Assembly: GCF_900102685.1 (NCBI RefSeq)
Contig: NZ_FMZA01000027.1
Span: forward strand, 1 to 34,650
Source of the DNA: Melghirimyces thermohalophilus
GTDB lineage: Bacteria > Bacillota > Bacilli > Thermoactinomycetales > DSM-45169
Length of the DNA: 34,650 nt
Reading direction: 5' to 3'
Shown here piece after piece: positions 31,920 through 34,650 of this stretch. The translations under genes were made by a program, and so were the position numbers. The notes beneath the pieces are model-generated. The model ran no database searches. It had not been told where the DNA came from and saw only the letters and a program-made list of their open reading frames with translations. Every line of letters starts with the position of its first letter. Within the stretch, counting starts at the first letter, position 1.

Positions 31920-31947
31920 GCATGATGGAGAGGAAGGAGGGGTAAAG

Positions 31948-32292
31948 ATGAAGCGAAATCGATGGTGTGGATGGTTGTTGGCTTGCAGTCTGGTAGTGGC
32001 GGCAGGTTGTTCCCAAAGTGCGCCTTCAGACTCTGATCCATCCTCTTCCGGTGAAACGGGGGAAGTGGATGCCGCCCAGGCAAAAGAAACTTATCAGAGC
32101 AATTGTTTGAGTTGTCATGGAGAGAAGTTGGAAGGCGGTCAAGGTCCCAGCCTGCAACAAGTGGGTGGCAAATATTCTGCCAAGGAGATCGAAACGATTA
32201 TCCAAAGTGGAAAAGGAGCGATGCCAGCCCAGGTTTCTATCGATCCGGAAGAGCGGAAAAACCTAGCCGGATGGCTGGCAGAAAAGAAATAA
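31948..32292 (+). CDS. Lipoprotein cytochrome c (c551-like, CccB type)
   Basis: A 114-residue membrane-anchored cytochrome c. The signal peptide ends in a lipobox VVAAGC (Cys21). A short Ser/Pro/Asp linker follows. The haem-binding motif is C53-L-S-C56-H57 and the distal axial ligand is likely Met92 (GKGAMPAQ). Length and architecture fit Bacillus cytochrome c551 (CccB), an electron carrier on the outer face of the membrane towards terminal oxidases. ATG 31948 follows AAGGAGGGG with 5-nt spacing, which excludes upstream in-frame starts. The gene is monocistronic and converges on the cell-wall amidase gene. Confidence 0.92.
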   Translation: MKRNRWCGWLLACSLVVAAGCSQSAPSDSDPSSSGETGEVDAAQAKETYQSNCLSCHGEKLEGGQGPSLQQVGGKYSAKEIETIIQSGKGAMPAQVSIDPEERKNLAGWLAEKK

Positions 32293-32296
32293 CGAT

Positions 32297-32335
32297 GATG
32301 AATGAAGCGCTTCGACAGGAAGCGCTTCATTCATT
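32297..32335. terminator. Bidirectional terminator between cytochrome c and amidase genes
   Basis: A near-perfect stem of about 17 bp, core AATGAAGCGCTTC / GAAGCGCTTCATT with loop GACAG. The T-tracts are weak, but the hairpin is long and lies between two converging genes. Confidence 0.8.
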
Positions 32336-32339
32336 TGTA

Positions 32340-33128
32340 TCATTCGTACAGAATATAAACGTCGGAGATAGTCAATTTTTTTACTTCCGCCAACCGGGCC
32401 TCGGCGTTTTGTTTACTTTGGAAAGCTCCGGCCTGCACTCGGTAGTAGGTTTGACCGTCCACTTCCACTTGAACGATGAGAGACTGGATCTTGTTGCTTT
32501 CCAAGTAGGCCTCCCGATCTCGAGCGTTACTCAGATTGCGAAAGGAGCCGGCGATCACTTTGTAGTACTTCGCATCCTTTTTTGAAAGGTTGAGCGCTTT
32601 CGCGATTCCGAGGCCGATGGCTTGACCCAGGTCCTGGATGAAGCTGTTGTTTCGCAGAAGGTTCAGGTCGCGGGACGTGTCGATAAAGAGATTTTCCAGC
32701 AAGATGGCGGGCATCCGGGTTTCCCGCACGACATGAAAGTTGGCCCGTTTTTGGCCCCGGTCGCGCACGCCGTATTTGGACCCGATCGCATCCATCACGG
32801 TAGCGTGAATGATATCCTGCGCTTTCAAGGTGATTGAGGAGACGGTTCCATTGTAAATATAACTCTCCCAGCCCGTGCCGCCGCCCGCATTGATATGAAT
32901 GGAACAGAAATAGTCGGCTGCATTTTGATTGGCAATATCGGTCCGCTTCGACAGGCTGATGGTGGTGTCAGAGGTACGGGTCATCATCACGCTGACGTGG
33001 TAATGGTTGAGGAGATAGTCCCGGACTTTCTGGGCGATTTGAAGGGTAAAATCTTTTTCCCGGTAACTGCCGCTGACAGCCCCGGAATCACTCCCACCAT
33101 GACCGGGATCAATCACGACGAGACTCAT
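32340..33128 (-). CDS. N-acetylmuramoyl-L-alanine amidase with SPOR repeats (CwlC-like)
   Basis: A 262-residue zinc amidase that cuts the bond between N-acetylmuramic acid and the stem peptide. The Amidase_3 domain (1-180) has zinc ligands His10 (DPGHGG), Glu24 (YREKD) and His79 (CSIHINA), with catalytic Glu146 (LLENLFID). The C-terminal 70 residues are two SPOR-like repeats (KYYKVIAGSFRN and TYYRVQAGAFQS) that bind peptidoglycan. There is no signal peptide. Size, architecture and lack of a signal match CwlC, the mother-cell lysis enzyme of late sporulation. GAGGAGGTGATGAT precedes the ATG, and a sigma-K-like promoter lies just upstream. Confidence 0.88.
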   Translation of the reverse strand: MSLVVIDPGHGGSDSGAVSGSYREKDFTLQIAQKVRDYLLNHYHVSVMMTRTSDTTISLSKRTDIANQNAADYFCSIHINAGGGTGWESYIYNGTVSSITLKAQDIIHATVMDAIGSKYGVRDRGQKRANFHVVRETRMPAILLENLFIDTSRDLNLLRNNSFIQDLGQAIGLGIAKALNLSKKDAKYYKVIAGSFRNLSNARDREAYLESNKIQSLIVQVEVDGQTYYRVQAGAFQSKQNAEARLAEVKKLTISDVYILYE

Positions 33129-33145
33129 ATCATCACCTCCTCTAG

Positions 33146-33173
33146 TACTCTATGAGACCGGCTGTGGTAGAGT
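33146..33173 (-). promoter_or_regulatory. Sigma-K-like promoter of the CwlC-like gene
   Basis: On the minus strand CATAGAGTA (33154-33146) is a perfect CATAnnnTA -10 element, with AC (33173-33172) 17 nt upstream as the minimal -35. The expected leader is only about a dozen nucleotides, ending in the ribosome binding site. B. subtilis cwlC is sigma-K dependent. Confidence 0.45.
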
Positions 33174-33483
33174 GAGCCCCTTTCTGGAAACATACTTGAT
33201 TGGTTGCTAGTGCCCGTTGTTCTACTGATCTACGCTGTCCGGGGGGAATCGCGTTCCCCACGTTCCGTTGATACCCATCGGGCATGCCCTGGTTTTGCTT
33301 CGCTCTTGATCTCGCGGCGGTATACGATTATTCCGTTTCAGTATGCTGAGATGAGTGTTTCTGGAATAGATGCCGGTAATAGGTAGGCCTACTGCTTGCG
33401 ATTTCACAACGTTTGGTGGACCGGGTGGCTGGTTTCCGATAAGATGGCGGAGGAAGGATGGATGATCAAGGAGGGAAAGTGGA
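33174..33483. other. Intergenic stretch, nothing recognised
   Basis: About 310 nt between the divergent CwlC-like and PdxK-like genes. A minus-strand frame (33222-33515) is open but lacks a ribosome binding site and overlaps the kinase start. Only short palindromes such as GTAGGCCTAC (near 33400) are seen. Confidence 0.4.
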
Positions 33484-34275
33484 GTGTATCGAGCCATATC
33501 CGTGGCCGGCTCCAACAGTCGGGGAGGAGCCGGTTTGCAGGCGGATCTGAAGACGTTTCAGGAATGGGATGTGTTCGGGATGGGAGTGATCACCGCGATC
33601 GCCACCCTGCACGGGAACGGTCGACGGGATCTCTTTCCCCAGTCGACGGCATCTGTGGCTGCGCAACTGGACTCCGCCGTGGACAGCATGGGAGTGGATG
33701 CACTGAAGACCGGCATGCTCTACTCCTCAGAGGTGATCCGACTGGTGGCCGATCGGGTCCGAAAATATCAGCTGGATCGGTTGGTGGTGGATCCAGTGAT
33801 TGTGACTAAAACCGGTGGGAATCTGCTCCAGGAAGAAGCGTTGCAGGCGGTGAAGCAGGAGCTGCTGCCCTTGGCCCAGGTGGTGACCCCTAACCTGCCG
33901 GAAGCGGAAAAGCTCACCGGAAGAAACGTGCGCACCCTGGAGGAGATGAAAGAGGCCGCTCGCCGGATCCACGAGTGGGGACCTGCTTATGTATTGGTCA
34001 AAGGGGGTCGACTACAAGGTGAAAAGGCGTTGGACGTGCTGTATGACGGTTCTGCTCCTGTGATAGTAGAAGCGAAACGGGTGGAAACGACCCACACCAA
34101 CGGAGCGGGTTGTACACTGTCGGCAGCGATCACAGCGGAGCTGGCCAAGGGAAAGAGCGTGGAGGAAGCGGTTCGGATCGGGAAATCCTTTGTTACAGCA
34201 GCGATCGCCGCATCCTGGGAGACGAAAGAGGGAGTGGGCCCCGTTAATCACTGGGCCTACCGCAGACGAACATAA
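33484..34275 (+). CDS. pdxK: Pyridoxine / hydroxymethylpyrimidine kinase (PdxK/ThiD family)
   Basis: A 263-residue ribokinase-fold kinase closely resembling Bacillus PdxK, which phosphorylates pyridoxine-type vitamers and also hydroxymethylpyrimidine. Key parts: substrate loop AGSNSRGGAGLQADLKTFQE, MGVDALKTGMLYS, VVDPVIVTKTGG, TPNLPEAEKLTG, KALDVLYDG and the anion-hole/catalytic motif THTNGAGCTLSAAITAELAKG. The first loop differs from the common GSDSSGGAG (Asp to Asn, Ser to Arg). The GTG at 33484 follows AGGAGG at 9-nt spacing. No thiamine-pyrophosphate riboswitch or other vitamin gene adjoins it, so its specificity stays open between B6 and thiamine salvage. Confidence 0.86.
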   Translation: MYRAISVAGSNSRGGAGLQADLKTFQEWDVFGMGVITAIATLHGNGRRDLFPQSTASVAAQLDSAVDSMGVDALKTGMLYSSEVIRLVADRVRKYQLDRLVVDPVIVTKTGGNLLQEEALQAVKQELLPLAQVVTPNLPEAEKLTGRNVRTLEEMKEAARRIHEWGPAYVLVKGGRLQGEKALDVLYDGSAPVIVEAKRVETTHTNGAGCTLSAAITAELAKGKSVEEAVRIGKSFVTAAIAASWETKEGVGPVNHWAYRRRT

Positions 34276-34278
34276 AAA

Positions 34279-34303
34279 ACCTTTCCGGTTATTCCGGAAA
34301 GGT
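34279..34303 (-). terminator. Hairpin after pdxK, minus-strand orientation
   Basis: ACCTTTCCGG-TTATT-CCGGAAAGGT, 10 bp. The T-tract lies on the minus side (AAAAAA at 34273-34279 on plus), so it would mainly stop leftward transcription, for example from the transposase. Confidence 0.75.
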
Positions 34304-34304
34304 C

Positions 34305-34350
34305 AGAGTGTGGAGAAAGCCCTTCACTGCTTTCTCCACACTCTTTTTTT
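34305..34350 (+). terminator. Intrinsic terminator of pdxK
   Basis: AGAGTGTGGAGAAAGC (34305-34320), loop CCTTCACT, GCTTTCTCCACACTCT (34329-34344), then a T-run to 34350. A perfect 16-bp stem. Confidence 0.92.
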
Positions 34351-34401
34351 ATGGACAAAACCAGCTCATCGACGTATCAAAACCTGGATCAAAAAGGCCT
34401 C

Positions 34402-34435
34402 CCAACCACCTAGCCGGCTTTGGTTAGGTGGTTGG
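34402..34435 (-). terminator. Terminator-like hairpin at the transposase 3' end
   Basis: CCAACCACCTA / TAGGTGGTTGG extended by AGCC/GGTT makes about 15 bp around GGCTTT. The transposase stop codon lies inside the stem. On the minus strand TTTTT follows after GAGGCC. It could also be the insertion sequence's terminal structure. Confidence 0.5.
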
Positions 34436-34650
34436 CAATCTTCTTGATGTTTTGCGCTGCGGCCGTCATCAGCGCTTGCTCTTGGACCTTTTCCCTTCCC
34501 CTCAACCGGCAGTAGCGAAGCCCGTGCAGCTCTTTCGCGTCTGCAAAGCTTCGCTCGATCGTCTCTTTCCGTTTTTTGTACAGGTATTTTCCCGTAGAGG
34601 AAAGGCGATGGGCTCGCACTTTTTCCTTATGTTTTTCCCACACGTGTCGG
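34410..34650 (-). CDS. IS1182-like transposase, C-terminal part (cut by window edge)
   Basis: The last 79 or so codons of a DDE transposase entering from the right edge. The segment [20 protein letters not shown] then [17 protein letters not shown] is the characteristic C-terminal block of IS1182-type transposases, containing the third catalytic acid (Glu of [11 protein letters not shown]). The stop is inside a long hairpin. It shares orientation with the transposase N-terminus at the left edge. Whether both are copies of the same element cannot be decided from non-overlapping pieces. Confidence 0.85.
   Translation of the reverse strand, partial: RHVWEKHKEKVRAHRLSSTGKYLYKKRKETIERSFADAKELHGLRYCRLRGREKVQEQALMTAAAQNIKKIANHLTKAG

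Noticed and set aside
33222..33515. 97-codon minus-strand frame between the CwlC-like and PdxK-like genes
   Set aside because: It would overlap the start and ribosome binding site of pdxK, has no binding site of its own and no family resemblance.
1..34650. Composite transposon carrying the whole 34-kb region
   Set aside because: The content is mostly core chromosomal genes (tRNAs, cydAB, rnhA, queG, prkA), neither insertion sequence is complete, and no target-site duplication can be seen.

Overview
The window looks like chromosomal DNA of an endospore-forming Bacillota (Firmicutes), most likely a fairly GC-rich member of the Bacillales such as the Thermoactinomycetaceae. The evidence is the gene set: prkA-yhbH, a CwlC-type cell-wall amidase, a Gmad2 lipoprotein, DegV, DUF2512 and ECF sigma/anti-sigma. 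Strong AGGAGG-type ribosome binding sites, frequent TTG/GTG starts and many intrinsic terminators agree. The family assignment is inference. Both edges cut through transposase genes: an N-terminal piece at the left and a C-terminal piece at the right, both on the minus strand.

Layout. 1-2700: transposase fragment, Gmad2 lipoprotein, small conserved protein, tRNA-Leu, MBL hydrolase, tRNA-Lys. 2800-4360: ECF sigma factor and its membrane zinc-finger anti-sigma factor. 4469-7300: truncated ABC ATPase, nitroreductase, tRNA-Pro, DUF2512 membrane protein, Cof-type phosphatase. 7538-12204: a housekeeping run on the plus strand (family 4 uracil-DNA glycosylase, ABC-class ATPase, RNase HI, QueG, O6-alkylguanine methyltransferase). 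12300-15957: heterodimeric ABC exporter operon preceded by a promoter and a terminator-like hairpin that looks like an attenuator. 16318-19786: Amidase_6 protein and cytochrome bd oxidase (cydAB). 19818-22055: DegV, TrmL, HAD hydrolase. 22056-24470: a structured intergenic region (candidate ncRNA), an anchored Amidase_6 protein, and a hairpin-rich 500-nt leader. 24471-30463: prkA-yhbH, hotdog thioesterase, NERD-SF1 helicase. 30470-31692: four unrecognised small proteins on the minus strand, two of them clear paralogues. 31948-34275: lipoprotein cytochrome c, CwlC-like amidase with a sigma-K-like promoter, PdxK/ThiD-type kinase.

How it fits together. Three themes recur: sporulation and envelope remodelling (prkA-yhbH, CwlC-like amidase, Gmad2 lipoprotein, two Amidase_6 proteins), respiration (cydAB, cytochrome c551-like lipoprotein), and nucleic-acid maintenance or modification (UDG, Ogt, RNase HI, QueG, TrmL, NERD helicase). 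The least explained elements are the small-protein cluster at 30470-31692 with its duplicated leader, the folded segment at 22059-22242, the possible attenuator at 12356-12393 and the inverted-repeat array upstream of prkA. No CRISPR array, rRNA, prophage or replication origin was seen.
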